Below, piece after piece: positions 16,387-25,217 of a DNA stretch of 64,000 nucleotides. The stretch comes from Halopenitus salinus. GTDB lineage: Archaea > Halobacteriota > Halobacteria > Halobacteriales > Haloferacaceae. The notes beneath the pieces are model-generated. The model was not told the origin of the DNA. It searched no databases and was given only the letters and a program-made list of their open reading frames with translations. A program made the translations under genes and the position numbers. The stretch is from the NCBI RefSeq assembly GCF_042662125.1, contig NZ_JBHSXL010000009.1:682001-746000 (forward strand). The letters run 5' to 3'. The stretch's first letter is position 1; each line of letters begins with the position of its first letter.

Positions 16387-16832
16387 ATGAATCCGAAACA
16401 ACTCTTCATGGACGATCGAGCGGTCAGTCCGTGATCGGCGTGATTCTGATGGCCGCGATCACTGTGATCCTCGCGGCCGTGATCGGTACCTTCGTGCTCG
16501 GTCTTGGCGACGACTTGCAGGATCAACAGCCGACCTCGAGCTTCAATTTCGACTGTAATGCCGGCAACACCGGAAGCGTAGACATCACTCACACTGAGGA
16601 CGATACGATCGACGCAGACACGAATACGGTTACGGTAACTGCCTCTGAAGGTTGCATAGCCTCACCGGACACTGGCAGTAACCAGTGGCCAGCGGAAGAG
16701 ATTTCTGCGGGAACGTCACGCACGTTCAACCATGATGCTGGATCTCGGTCTGGCCAAACCGTGAACGTCAACTGGGAATCCTCCTCCGGCGGATCCTCAG
16801 CCACGCTCGCCTCGGACACCGCGCCCGAATAG
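16387..16832 (+). pseudogene. Archaeal type IV pilin-like gene with a one-base frame break in the signal segment
   Basis: The frame from ATG 16387 reads MNPKQLFMDDRAVSP and then hits TGA at 16432. One base earlier in register, the frame from 16431 reads VIGVILMAAITVILAAVIGT and continues for about 134 codons to the stop at 16832. Haloarchaeal pilins have DRAVSPVIGVILM uninterrupted, so restoring one C in AGTCC|GTG joins the two frames exactly. The class III signal, prepilin-peptidase site before AVSP, and hydrophobic scaffold helix are otherwise intact. The mature part is Ser/Thr/Asn-rich with two Cys. No in-frame start in the downstream frame gives a sensible signal. It could be a pseudogene, a phase-variable gene or an assembly indel. 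PilB/PilC homologues are at 35.9-39.7 kb. Confidence 0.8.
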
Positions 16833-16863
16833 CTAACTCGCTTTCGGGTCACTCTTGACCCAC

Positions 16864-16869
16864 TTTTTT
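16864..16869 (+). terminator. T6 tract downstream of the pilin-like gene
   Basis: Six consecutive T lie 31 nt after the stop at 16832, in the 89-nt convergent gap before the AMP-binding gene. This is the usual form of an archaeal intrinsic terminator. Confidence 0.5.
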
Positions 16870-16921
16870 CACACTCGCCAGAACCATCTCCGTCCCTACG
16901 GATCCTCTCAAGAACCCCGCC

Positions 16922-17668
16922 TCAAACCGGCACGTCCTCGGGTCCGATCGACTCCCGCTCCGGTCCCTCGCCGATCGACACGTCGCCGTCGGACTCGCTC
17001 GCTTCGTCGCCGGGCGGTCGCAACACGATCGTCGCCCCGCAGGTCAACGGCGCGATCAGTCCCGCGACCACGGTTCCCGGCCTGGCCAGGGAGTCGCGGA
17101 CGACGACGCGGGAGTCCGGATCGAGCCCGTAGCGTTCCACGAGGCTTGCCGACGCCGAGAGCGCCTCGCCGTGGGTGACGCTCCGGCCCTCGCCGCGATC
17201 GGCGTCGGGAGCAGTACTCACAACCAGCGGATCGTCGGGGTCGAGGTCGGTCGGCGGGAACGCGGGGTTCTCGCTCCAGACGTCCGACTCCCAGTGGGTG
17301 ATTCGCGGGTCCTCGGGCGGGTCGCCGACGGCGACGATCCGGGTCCCCGGCGACGCGTCGAGGGACTCGGCCTCGGCGGTTGGCACGACGAGCGCCCGCG
17401 CGCCCGCGTCTCGGCTGGCGGGGACGTCGAACCGAACGTGTGCGCCGAGGAGTCCGGCGCCGAGGAACGCGAGGACCGAGGGCAGGTCGGCGACGGGAGC
17501 GATTCCCACCTCGCTGCCGTGGCGGACGCCCTCGTGGCGAAGCGCGTTGCCGCCGCGGTAGGCGTTCGTGATCACCTCGCGGTAGCTCCGCTCGCGTCCG
17601 TCCGCGGTCACGAGCGCGAGGTCGTCGCTGCGTCGATCGCGGGCCAGCACGTCCGCGAGCGTCTCCAT
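16922..17668 (-). CDS. AMP-binding (acyl-CoA synthetase-like) N-domain protein, short form
   Basis: A 248-aa protein resembling only the N-terminal part of ANL-superfamily acyl-CoA or AMP ligases: TADGRERSYREVITNAYRGG near the start, then HGSEVGIAPVADLPSVLAFLGAGLLGAHVRF. Full-length enzymes are about 500-650 aa. The P-loop-like SGTTGxPKG motif is replaced by the degenerate STAPDADRGEGRSVTHGE, and the C-terminal lid domain is absent. It is therefore probably not a catalytic ligase; it could be a regulatory or degenerate paralogue. The start is ATG 17668. It ends cleanly, with no sign of a continuing reading frame downstream. It sits 35 nt from coaBC on the same strand. Confidence 0.6.
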   Translation of the reverse strand: METLADVLARDRRSDDLALVTADGRERSYREVITNAYRGGNALRHEGVRHGSEVGIAPVADLPSVLAFLGAGLLGAHVRFDVPASRDAGARALVVPTAEAESLDASPGTRIVAVGDPPEDPRITHWESDVWSENPAFPPTDLDPDDPLVVSTAPDADRGEGRSVTHGEALSASASLVERYGLDPDSRVVVRDSLARPGTVVAGLIAPLTCGATIVLRPPGDEASESDGDVSIGEGPERESIGPEDVPV

Positions 17669-17703
17669 GCCGGACACTCGCGGCGAGGCGAGCATAAAGG
17701 TCG

Positions 17704-18930
17704 TTATCTCTCCGGCTCGTCGCCCTCCGTGCCGGTCCCGGTCTCGATGTCGGCGTCGCTCCCGCCGTCGAGAACCCTCGCCAGGCGCTCGGCGACGCGA
17801 CCGGCCACGACGTCCTTACCGCCGCGCGCTTCCTCGACGTCGGCGGGGTCGTCCTCGCCGGCGACGAAGAGCACGCGGGTGTCGTCCTCGCCCATCACGC
17901 TCGCGTCGTTGGCGACGACGAAGGCCAGCCCGACCCGATCGCGAATGCGGTTCGCCTCCCGAACCATCGCGGCGTCGTCGCCGGACGTCTCGGCTTTGAA
18001 CCCGACGATCGGGAGGTCGGGGTGGTCCCTCCGCACGGAGTCAATGAGCTTCGGCGTGGGCTCGAGTTCGACCGACAGCGGGGAGCCGGAACGGATCTTC
18101 TCCTCGACCGCGTCCGCGGTGAAATCGGAGATGGCCGCCGCCGAGACCAGCGCGTCCGCGGTGACGCAGGCCTCCGAGACCGCCGCGAGCATCTCGTCCG
18201 CGGTCTCGACGCGTTTCACGTCGGCGTACTCGACGTCGGGGCCGTCGTGGACGAGCGTGACGCTCGCGCCGCGGACGTAGCAGGCGCGCGCGACCGCCCG
18301 TCCCGTCCGACCCGACGCCCGGTTCGTGAGGATCCGGATCGGGTCGATGTACTCCGTGGTGGCGCCGGCGGTGACGACGACGTGTCTGCCCGCGAGCGTC
18401 CGTGGCGTGGTCGCGCGCGCGAGCGCCGTGGCGATCGCCTCCTCGCTCGCGATCTTCGCCTTCCCCTCCTCGATCCGCGGGTCGACGAGGTCGACGCCCC
18501 ACGACTCGAGGGTCGCAAGCGCCTCGAGCACGCCGGGATGGTCGTACATCGGCTCGTGCATGGCGGGCGCGAGGACGACCGGGACGTCGGCGCCGAGGGC
18601 CGTGGTGGCACAGGTCGTGACCGGCGTGTCGTCGATCGCGGCGGCCATCTTGCCCGCGGTGTTGGCCGTCGCGGGCGCGACGAGGAACACGTCCGCCCAG
18701 CCGTCACGCCCGCAGAGCGCGACGTGCTCGACGTCGCCGGTGATCTCCTCGACGACCTCGTGGTCGGTCGCGAACGACAGCGCCCACGGATGGATGATCC
18801 GCGTCGCCGCGGGCGTCATCACCGCACGGACGCTCGCCCCGTGGCGTCGGAGCTCGTGGGCCAGTTCGACGGTCTTCACGGCCGCGATGCTGCCCGTGAC
18901 GCCGAGCGCGACGTTGACCCCCGAAAGCAT
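17704..18930 (-). CDS. coaBC: Bifunctional phosphopantothenoylcysteine decarboxylase / phosphopantothenate-cysteine ligase
   Basis: A 408-aa CoA-biosynthesis enzyme. The N-terminal CoaC part (about 1-185) is a flavoprotein: GVTGSIAAVKTVEL, the active-site His in IIHPWALSF, and PAMHEPMYDHP. The C-terminal CoaB part starts near residue 190 with VVVTAGATTEYIDPIR and LTNRASGRTG, which bind CTP and 4'-phosphopantothenate. VGFKAET and FVVANDAS follow. It is in the haloarchaeal size range. ATG 18930 is supported by a TATA box 28 nt upstream. Confidence 0.93.
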   Translation of the reverse strand: MLSGVNVALGVTGSIAAVKTVELAHELRRHGASVRAVMTPAATRIIHPWALSFATDHEVVEEITGDVEHVALCGRDGWADVFLVAPATANTAGKMAAAIDDTPVTTCATTALGADVPVVLAPAMHEPMYDHPGVLEALATLESWGVDLVDPRIEEGKAKIASEEAIATALARATTPRTLAGRHVVVTAGATTEYIDPIRILTNRASGRTGRAVARACYVRGASVTLVHDGPDVEYADVKRVETADEMLAAVSEACVTADALVSAAAISDFTADAVEEKIRSGSPLSVELEPTPKLIDSVRRDHPDLPIVGFKAETSGDDAAMVREANRIRDRVGLAFVVANDASVMGEDDTRVLFVAGEDDPADVEEARGGKDVVAGRVAERLARVLDGGSDADIETGTGTEGDEPER

Positions 18931-18953
18931 CGTGTGCCCGATTCGGCGGTGTG

Positions 18954-18964
18954 GGTTAAATACC
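18954..18964 (-). promoter_or_regulatory. TATA box for coaBC
   Basis: GGTATTTAACC on the minus strand is centred about 28 nt before the ATG at 18930, consistent with a leaderless transcript. Confidence 0.65.
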
Positions 18965-19083
18965 CTCCCGAAACGACGACCGTCGACGCTCCGGAGGGTG
19001 AGTGCCGGGAGAGGAGTCCCGGGACGCCGCGTCCGGATTCGGCCACCGAAAGACCCTTGCCTCGAGGGGTGAATCCGCGTGAT

Positions 19084-19305
19084 ATGTTCCCCGCGACGGA
19101 CATCCTGCTTCAGCAGGGCGGCGCCGCGATCGCCCTTCTGTTCGGACTGCTCGCCCTCCTCGTCCAGCTCGCGCTCGTCGTCTGGACGTACATGGACGCG
19201 AAGACGAACAGCAGCCACCCGGCGTTCCTGTGGGCGATCGTGATCTTCCTCGCGCCGCTTCTCGGGATCGTGTTGTACGTCCTGCTCGGCCGCGACCAAG
19301 CGTGA
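19084..19305 (+). CDS. Small membrane protein with phospholipase D nuclease N-terminal-type domain
   Basis: A 73-aa protein with two hydrophobic helices: AAIALLFGLLALLVQLALVVW (about residues 13-33) and the second in FLWAIVIFLAPLLGIVLYVLL (about 48-68). The WTYMDAKTNSSHPAFLWA loop between them is typical of the PLDc_N family, a stand-alone membrane anchor module found in bacteria and archaea. ATG 19084 is the only Met ahead of the helices. It is divergent from coaBC; the 153-nt gap between them holds the coaBC TATA box and no other gene. No function beyond membrane insertion can be read from sequence. Confidence 0.75.
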   Translation: MFPATDILLQQGGAAIALLFGLLALLVQLALVVWTYMDAKTNSSHPAFLWAIVIFLAPLLGIVLYVLLGRDQA

Positions 19306-19357
19306 GACGCGAGCGAGACACGGATCGGTGACCTGGCGAGAGAGCCTGGCCGGCGCC

Positions 19358-20227
19358 TCACTCCTCCGGGACGCGCCCGAGCTCATCGTCGACGAGGCTC
19401 GGGTGGGTTCGCTGGCGCTCGCCGTGCGGCTCGGCGAAGTGCTCGCGCATCTCCGCCATCGACTCGCGCTCGCGGGCCAGCCGTTCCTCCTCCGTGATCT
19501 CCTCACATCCCGGCGGAACCTCGCGACCGCGGTCGGTGAAGTATCCCTCCGGCGCCACCCAGTCGTGGTAGAAGGGGACCTCGGCGTCGTGGATCAGCGT
19601 GATCGCCGTTCGGGCCCCGTCGCCGGCCGCCACGACCGCCTGGTGGTACCGCTCGGCGAGCCGCCCCGCGGCGTAGATCCCCTCGACGGAAGTGCGGCCG
19701 TGTCCGTCGTCCTCGACGTACGTCTTCGAGCCCGCGTCCCGGAGGTCCGCGCCCGCCGGCTCGAGGTACGACGCGTCCGACCACGAGGCGGCGACGACGC
19801 GGTCGGCGACGATGGTCGAGGGATCCGAGTTCTCCTCCGAGCCCGTCGACGACCCCGCCGGCTCCACGGTCGCGAGGAATCCGGCGTTCGCGCGGTCGGT
19901 CGATTCGATCGCGGTCACGCGGACGCGTCGCAGGTCGGCGCCGTTTCGTGTCGCCTGCGAGCGCTGCAGATCTAAGAGAAGACGAGGGTTGATTCCGGCG
20001 GGGAACCCGGGGACGTTCTCGACGTGTGCGTTCCGCTTCAGGATCGACTCGCCGGCCGTCGCGACCACCGTCTCCAACCCGGCGCGTGCGGTGAAAGTGG
20101 CCGCCGAGAGTCCCGCAACCCCCCCGCCGACGATCAGGACGTCGACGACGTCGTCCGCCGTTCGATCGTCCGCCGTTCGATCTCCCTCCACGTCCTCGTC
20201 CGCCGTTCGTTCCGGTGAACCGTTCAT
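19358..20227 (-). CDS. FAD-dependent NAD(P)-disulfide-type oxidoreductase (thioredoxin reductase-like, no CxxC)
   Basis: A 289-aa flavoprotein. After an acidic N-terminal stretch repeated as TADD (residues 8-27) comes the FAD dinucleotide motif VLIVGGGVAGLSAA (about 29-42). The later GIYAAGRLAERYHQAVVAAGDGA is the second FAD-binding segment, containing the AAG(D/R) part. The redox-active CxxC of thioredoxin reductases is missing, and the NADPH half is short, so it belongs to the TrxR-like oxidoreductases without disulfide activity. The ATG at 20227 has a TATA-like GATATATG 27 nt upstream. It could be a ferredoxin-NADP reductase-like or opine-type enzyme; no partner is adjacent. Confidence 0.75.
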   Translation of the reverse strand: MNGSPERTADEDVEGDRTADDRTADDVVDVLIVGGGVAGLSAATFTARAGLETVVATAGESILKRNAHVENVPGFPAGINPRLLLDLQRSQATRNGADLRRVRVTAIESTDRANAGFLATVEPAGSSTGSEENSDPSTIVADRVVAASWSDASYLEPAGADLRDAGSKTYVEDDGHGRTSVEGIYAAGRLAERYHQAVVAAGDGARTAITLIHDAEVPFYHDWVAPEGYFTDRGREVPPGCEEITEEERLARERESMAEMREHFAEPHGERQRTHPSLVDDELGRVPEE

Positions 20228-20249
20228 GCCGGTGGCTGGCGGAGTTCGT

Positions 20250-20258
20250 ACATATATC
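20250..20258 (-). promoter_or_regulatory. TATA box for the flavoprotein gene
   Basis: AGATATATG on the minus strand is centred about 27 nt before the ATG at 20227. Confidence 0.6.
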
Positions 20259-20320
20259 TCCCGGGTTCGATCGTCGACGAGCGAAAAGGCGGGAAGTCGG
20301 ACGGCGGTTCGGTGCGGCCA

Positions 20321-20385
20321 ACGGGACGTCCGAAGCGTTCGACGGGGACGTCCGAAGCGTTCGACGGGGACGTCCGAAGCGTTCG
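20321..20385. repeat. 21-22 bp tandem repeat, three units, downstream of psmA
   Basis: Units 20321-20341 (21 bp), 20342-20363 and 20364-20385 (22 bp, identical to each other) carry ACGTCCGAAGCGTTCG. Units 2 and 3 have one extra G. The array lies between the psmA stop and the flavoprotein promoter, in the 178-nt gap 20228-20405. Confidence 0.85.
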
Positions 20386-20405
20386 ATCGAAGCCGTCCCG
20401 GATCG

Positions 20406-21218
<813 letters not shown>

Positions 21219-21224
21219 GTAGTA

Positions 21225-21704
21225 TCACTCGAGGTCGAGTCGCGTCGCGCCGACGTGGCCGCCGTCGACCGACACGTCGACCGCGTCCTCCCGGACGACG
21301 GCCGGTCGATCGCCACCCTCGAACGCGACGTCTCTCTGTGGCGTGATTCGGCTCGCCCGACCCATATATCTTTCCTCACAGGCCCGAACCGTTCCCGAGA
21401 CGCCCCGGACGTGGACGCCGACCGGATCGCCGTCGACCTCGGAGACGCAGGCGATCGCCGCCCGTGCCTCCTCGAGGTGGCCGTGTCGGACTCGAACGAC
21501 CGCCTCGCCCGTGCCGTTCTCGAAGGAGAAGGACAAAACCGACAGGACCGCGTCGGCGCTTCCGGGGTCTCCGAGCAGGTTTCCGGCGGCGTACCAGAGA
21601 GCCCGCTGGAACTCCCGCCGTCGGACCGTCGCGTCCGGCCACGCCTCGATGCCGACCGCGACGTATCGCCATCGCGGTCGCAGGTGTTTCGGGAGGTGTT
21701 TCAC
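21225..21704 (-). CDS. rnp2: RNase P protein component 2 (Pop5)
   Basis: A 159-aa RNase P subunit that, with Rpp30, activates the catalytic RNA for tRNA 5' maturation. It starts KHLPKHLRPRWRYVAVGIEA, as archaeal Pop5 proteins do, and contains ALWYAAGNLLGDPG and a beta strand FENGTGEAVVRVRHGHLEEA. The start is a GTG at 21704, overlapping the rnp3 stop as GTGA, which points to translational coupling. The longer open frame upstream is only the shadow of rnp3. It is 6 nt upstream of psmA. The C-terminal 45 residues are longer than in many homologues and include a Val/Asp-rich tail. Confidence 0.92.
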   Translation of the reverse strand: MKHLPKHLRPRWRYVAVGIEAWPDATVRRREFQRALWYAAGNLLGDPGSADAVLSVLSFSFENGTGEAVVRVRHGHLEEARAAIACVSEVDGDPVGVHVRGVSGTVRACEERYMGRASRITPQRDVAFEGGDRPAVVREDAVDVSVDGGHVGATRLDLE

Positions 21705-22468
21705 TCCGAATCGCCTCCCGCCTCTCGATCCCCATACTCCTCTCGATCGGATACCGGTCCCTCGTATCGCCCCAGCCGAACGCCCGGCTCGACGAACGCG
21801 TCCGAGAGCCGGTGGCGGTTCCGATCCGTGATCGTCTCCCACGCGTCGAGCCCCTTCCGGATCGCCTCGTGCGAGAACCCGATCGCCTCGCCGACGGCAC
21901 ACAGCTCGCGGGGCGCCCGGAGCTCCAGATGCGATCGCGCGTTCGCGCTGACGACGTAGGGAGAGTCGTAGTGGTCGAGGATCTCACGGAGCTTGCGCAG
22001 CCGCGAGAGCACCTTCACGCGTTTTCCGCCGCTCTCGCGGAGAACGGGGCCCAGATCGAACTCGACGTGAACGTCGTGTTCGCGTGCCGCCTTCGCGAGG
22101 ACGTGGTTGAACCCGCCGCCGCGGTCGGTGGGTCGCGAGAGCACGTCGACGCGGTCCGACTCGACCGCGAACCGGTTGAGCCCGTCCGATCCGCCCCGCA
22201 CGGAGAGCACGGGGAACTCCGGTCTGAAGTTGCCGACGGAGCCGCTTGCGCTCGATCGATCGTCCGACTGCACCTCGACGCCGGCCACCACGTCGATCCC
22301 GTACTCCTCGCGGAGCGCCTCGAGGTCGCTCGAGACGTTCGATCCCGGATCGCTCGTCGCCGCCCGCGTGCGAACGACGATCCCGTCGTATCCCATACGC
22401 GCCGCCGTTTCGGCGAACCGGGCGACGGTCGAGTCGCCGTCGGGATACGCGTGGACCGCCTCGTACAT
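21701..22468 (-). CDS. rnp3: RNase P protein component 3 (Rpp30)
   Basis: A 255-aa TIM-barrel-like RNase P subunit. Family segments are visible: YEAVHAYPDGDSTVARFAET, MGYDGIVVRTR, GIDVVAGVEV, DVLSRPTDRGGGFNHVLAKA, VHVEFDLGPVL, SNARSHLELRAPRELCAVGE and GFSHEAIRKGL. It pairs with Pop5, encoded immediately downstream with a 4-nt overlap. The promoter region upstream of 22468 has only a weak AT-rich element near 22493, so part of the expression may come from folCP read-through. The 88-nt gap 22469-22556 holds nothing else. Confidence 0.93.
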   Translation of the reverse strand: MYEAVHAYPDGDSTVARFAETAARMGYDGIVVRTRAATSDPGSNVSSDLEALREEYGIDVVAGVEVQSDDRSSASGSVGNFRPEFPVLSVRGGSDGLNRFAVESDRVDVLSRPTDRGGGFNHVLAKAAREHDVHVEFDLGPVLRESGGKRVKVLSRLRKLREILDHYDSPYVVSANARSHLELRAPRELCAVGEAIGFSHEAIRKGLDAWETITDRNRHRLSDAFVEPGVRLGRYEGPVSDREEYGDREAGGDSE

Positions 22469-22556
22469 GCCCGCGGATTCGCCGGCGGGGGATTTGGGGG
22501 TTGCGCTTGTCGCCGCGTCGGAGGCGATGGATGGATAGATCGTTCCCGGAGAGGCC

Positions 22557-25169
22557 TCACCCCTCGAGTTCGTCCGGATCGCGTGCGGCCTCGACGACGT
22601 CGACCGCGGCGCGGTTCTCGGCCACGTCGTGGACGCGCACGACGTCGGCGCCGCGTTCGACCGCGACCGCCGTCCCGGCGACGGTCGCGTGTTCGCGATC
22701 GTCGGGTTCGTAGCCGGCCGCGCCGTACATCGACTTGTGGGAGTGGCCGACCAGGATCGGACAGCCGAGCGCCGCGAACTCGTCCGTCCGTCCGAGCAGC
22801 TCGAAGTTCTCCGCCGCGGACTTGCCGAACCCGAGGCCCGGATCGACGATGACGTCCTCGCGGTCGATCCCCGCGGCCTGCGCGCGCAGGATTCGTTCCC
22901 CGAGGTCGTCTATCACGTCCTCGACGACGTCGTCGTACTCGACGTCGGTCCCCGGATCGACCGGCGTCTCCACGCTGTGCATGATCACGACCGGACAGCC
23001 GGCCGCCGCGACCACCTCCCGCATCTCCGGGTCCTCGAGGCCGGTCACGTCGTTTATCAGGTCCGCTCCCGCCTCCAGGGCCGCCGCCGCGACGTCGGGT
23101 TTTCGCGTGTCGACGGAGAGTGCCACCTCCCCCGCCGCGACCGACGGAAGCGACTGCAGCGCCTCGACGACCGGGACGACGCGGTCGACCTCCACCTCGA
23201 CCGAAACCGGATCCGCGCCCGGCCGCGTCGATTCGCCGCCGATGTCGATGACGCTCGCGCCGTCCTCGATCATCCGGCGGGCGGCCTCGACGGCCGCCTC
23301 CGGCGAGTCGTGCTCGCCCCCGTCGTGAAACGAGTCGGGCGTGACGTTGAGGATGCCCATCACGACCGGCCCCTCCTCCCAGGGACGGTCGCGGCCGTCC
23401 CCCCCGGCTTTCGAATCGGTCTCCGGTTCGATCCGGGCGCGGATCGAGTTCGCGATCCCCGAGAACTCCGGTCCGGTGGCCGCGAGCGACTCGATCGTCT
23501 CCCGAAGCTGCGCGAGGGTGCCCGAGAGGACCACGTCGATGAGCTCGCCGTCCGCGCCGCCGGAGACCGCACACGACCCGCCGGCGGCGATCACCTCACG
23601 ACGAACGGTCTCCACGCGGGAGCTGGCGAGCCGAAGCGTCACGACGCGGTGTGGAATCTCGCCGCGGCGTCGGTCCCGTTCCGTCGTCGGCACGTTCGCG
23701 TCCTCGAGGACCGCCTCGGCGTCCGAAAGGGACGCGACGCGTTTGGGTACGGCGTGTCCGGTGTAGCCGGATCTGGCCTCCGCCACGGCGAAAAGCGATC
23801 CGGTGAGGAGCACGCAGTCGTCAGTATCGGCGCGGTGCCGTGCGGCCGCGAGCGCGGCCTCGACCGACTCGACGGCCTCGACCGACCCCGCACCGACGTC
23901 CGAGAACGCCGCTGCGAGCACCTCCGGGTCCTCCGCCCGCGGCACGTCCGGCGCGCAGGTGTGAACCGAGGTCGCCTCCGGCAACGCGTTCGCGATCCCC
24001 CGGTGGTCCTTCTCGTGCATCGCCGCGAGAACGATGTGGAGGTCCTCGTAGTCGTACTCCGCGAGCGTCCCGGCCAGTCGCCCACATGCGTCCGGGTTGT
24101 GCGCCCCGTCGAGGACGACCAGGGGGTCCGTCCCCACGACCTCGAACCGACCGGGCCAGTCGGCGCGCGCGAGCCCCTCCAGAACGTGCTCGTCGGTGAG
24201 TGTGACTTCGTGATCGCCCGATTGCTCCGCATCGAGTGCCTCCCCATGTCCCGGTTCGATCCGATCGACCGTCTCGTGGGCGAGCGCGGCGGCGATAGCC
24301 GCGTTCGTCGCCTGCGCCCTCCCGACGAGCGGGATTCGGGCGTCGTAGTCCCACTCGTCGCAGCGGATCTCGATCCGGGCGTCCGTCGGGCTTTTCGCTC
24401 CCGTACGGGTTTCGAACCTGCCGTGGTAGACGGCCGTAACGTCGGCACGTTCGTCGGGGATCGAGCCGTCGCTCACCGACTCACCCGCCGTCGAGTTGCG
24501 TCCCGCATCGGCCACGGTCGTCACCGTTCCGCCGGCGTCGGCGACCACCTCCCGGACGACGGCGAGCGCCTCGCCGTCGCAGGCGGTGACGAGCGGAACC
24601 CCCTCGGCGGCGATCCGCGCCTTCGTGCGGGCGATCTCCTCGATCGTGTCGCCGAGGACGTCGGTGTGTTCGAGCGAGACGTTCGTCACCGCCGTCGTTA
24701 TCGGGTCGACCGCGCTCGTCGCGTCGTGTTCGCCGCCGAGGCCGACCTCGAGGACGGCGACGTCGACGTCCCGGCGTGCGAAGTCCCAGATCGCCATCGC
24801 CGTGACCACCTCGAAGAAGGTGAGCGGGTCGCCGTCGGCGGCACGATCGACGAGCCACTCGCGCGTCTCGGAGATGAACGCGGCGACGGCCGCCTCGCTC
24901 ATCGTGCGGCCGTCGACGCGCACGCGCTCCGTGAGGTCCTCGAGGTGCGGCGAGGTGTACAGCCCCACGGAGAGGCCGCTTCGTCGGAGGATCGACTCCG
25001 CGATCCGCGCCGTGCTTCCCTTCCCGTTCGACCCGGCTATCTGGACGAACGCCAGGTCGTCCTCGGGGTTCCCGAGGTGATCCAGGAGCGCTCGAACCGA
25101 CGCCGTCCCGGGATCGACGGAGAAACGGCGGAGGCCGAACAGGAAGTTCGATGCCTCGTGGTAGTCCAT
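22557..25169 (-). CDS. folCP: FolCP fusion: folylpolyglutamate / dihydrofolate synthase plus dihydropteroate synthase
   Basis: An 870-aa two-enzyme protein for folate synthesis. The N-terminal FolC part (1 to about 430) has the ATP loop AGSNGKGSTARIAES, GGEHDATSAVDP, NVSLEHTDVLGDT and VLDGAHNPDACGRL. From about residue 604 the C-terminal FolP part has MGILNVTPDSFHDGGEH, IDIGGESTRPGAD, NDVTGLED and PILVGHSHKS, the pterin and pABA sites. The 170 residues between them include a pterin-enzyme-like segment (about 500-590) that looks like a linker domain. The same fusion is known as FolCP in Haloferax, so it is established for haloarchaea. The ATG at 25169 is 48 nt downstream of trkH on the same strand. 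Confidence 0.93.
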   Translation of the reverse strand: MDYHEASNFLFGLRRFSVDPGTASVRALLDHLGNPEDDLAFVQIAGSNGKGSTARIAESILRRSGLSVGLYTSPHLEDLTERVRVDGRTMSEAAVAAFISETREWLVDRAADGDPLTFFEVVTAMAIWDFARRDVDVAVLEVGLGGEHDATSAVDPITTAVTNVSLEHTDVLGDTIEEIARTKARIAAEGVPLVTACDGEALAVVREVVADAGGTVTTVADAGRNSTAGESVSDGSIPDERADVTAVYHGRFETRTGAKSPTDARIEIRCDEWDYDARIPLVGRAQATNAAIAAALAHETVDRIEPGHGEALDAEQSGDHEVTLTDEHVLEGLARADWPGRFEVVGTDPLVVLDGAHNPDACGRLAGTLAEYDYEDLHIVLAAMHEKDHRGIANALPEATSVHTCAPDVPRAEDPEVLAAAFSDVGAGSVEAVESVEAALAAARHRADTDDCVLLTGSLFAVAEARSGYTGHAVPKRVASLSDAEAVLEDANVPTTERDRRRGEIPHRVVTLRLASSRVETVRREVIAAGGSCAVSGGADGELIDVVLSGTLAQLRETIESLAATGPEFSGIANSIRARIEPETDSKAGGDGRDRPWEEGPVVMGILNVTPDSFHDGGEHDSPEAAVEAARRMIEDGASVIDIGGESTRPGADPVSVEVEVDRVVPVVEALQSLPSVAAGEVALSVDTRKPDVAAAALEAGADLINDVTGLEDPEMREVVAAAGCPVVIMHSVETPVDPGTDVEYDDVVEDVIDDLGERILRAQAAGIDREDVIVDPGLGFGKSAAENFELLGRTDEFAALGCPILVGHSHKSMYGAAGYEPDDREHATVAGTAVAVERGADVVRVHDVAENRAAVDVVEAARDPDELEG

Positions 25170-25217
25170 ACGTCCGGGGTGGCCCGGGGTTCGCTTGAGG
25201 GTGACGGTGTGGGATCG

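Noticed and set aside
20321..20385. Possible CRISPR array
   Set aside because: Units are directly adjacent with no spacers and there are only three. No cas genes are in the window.
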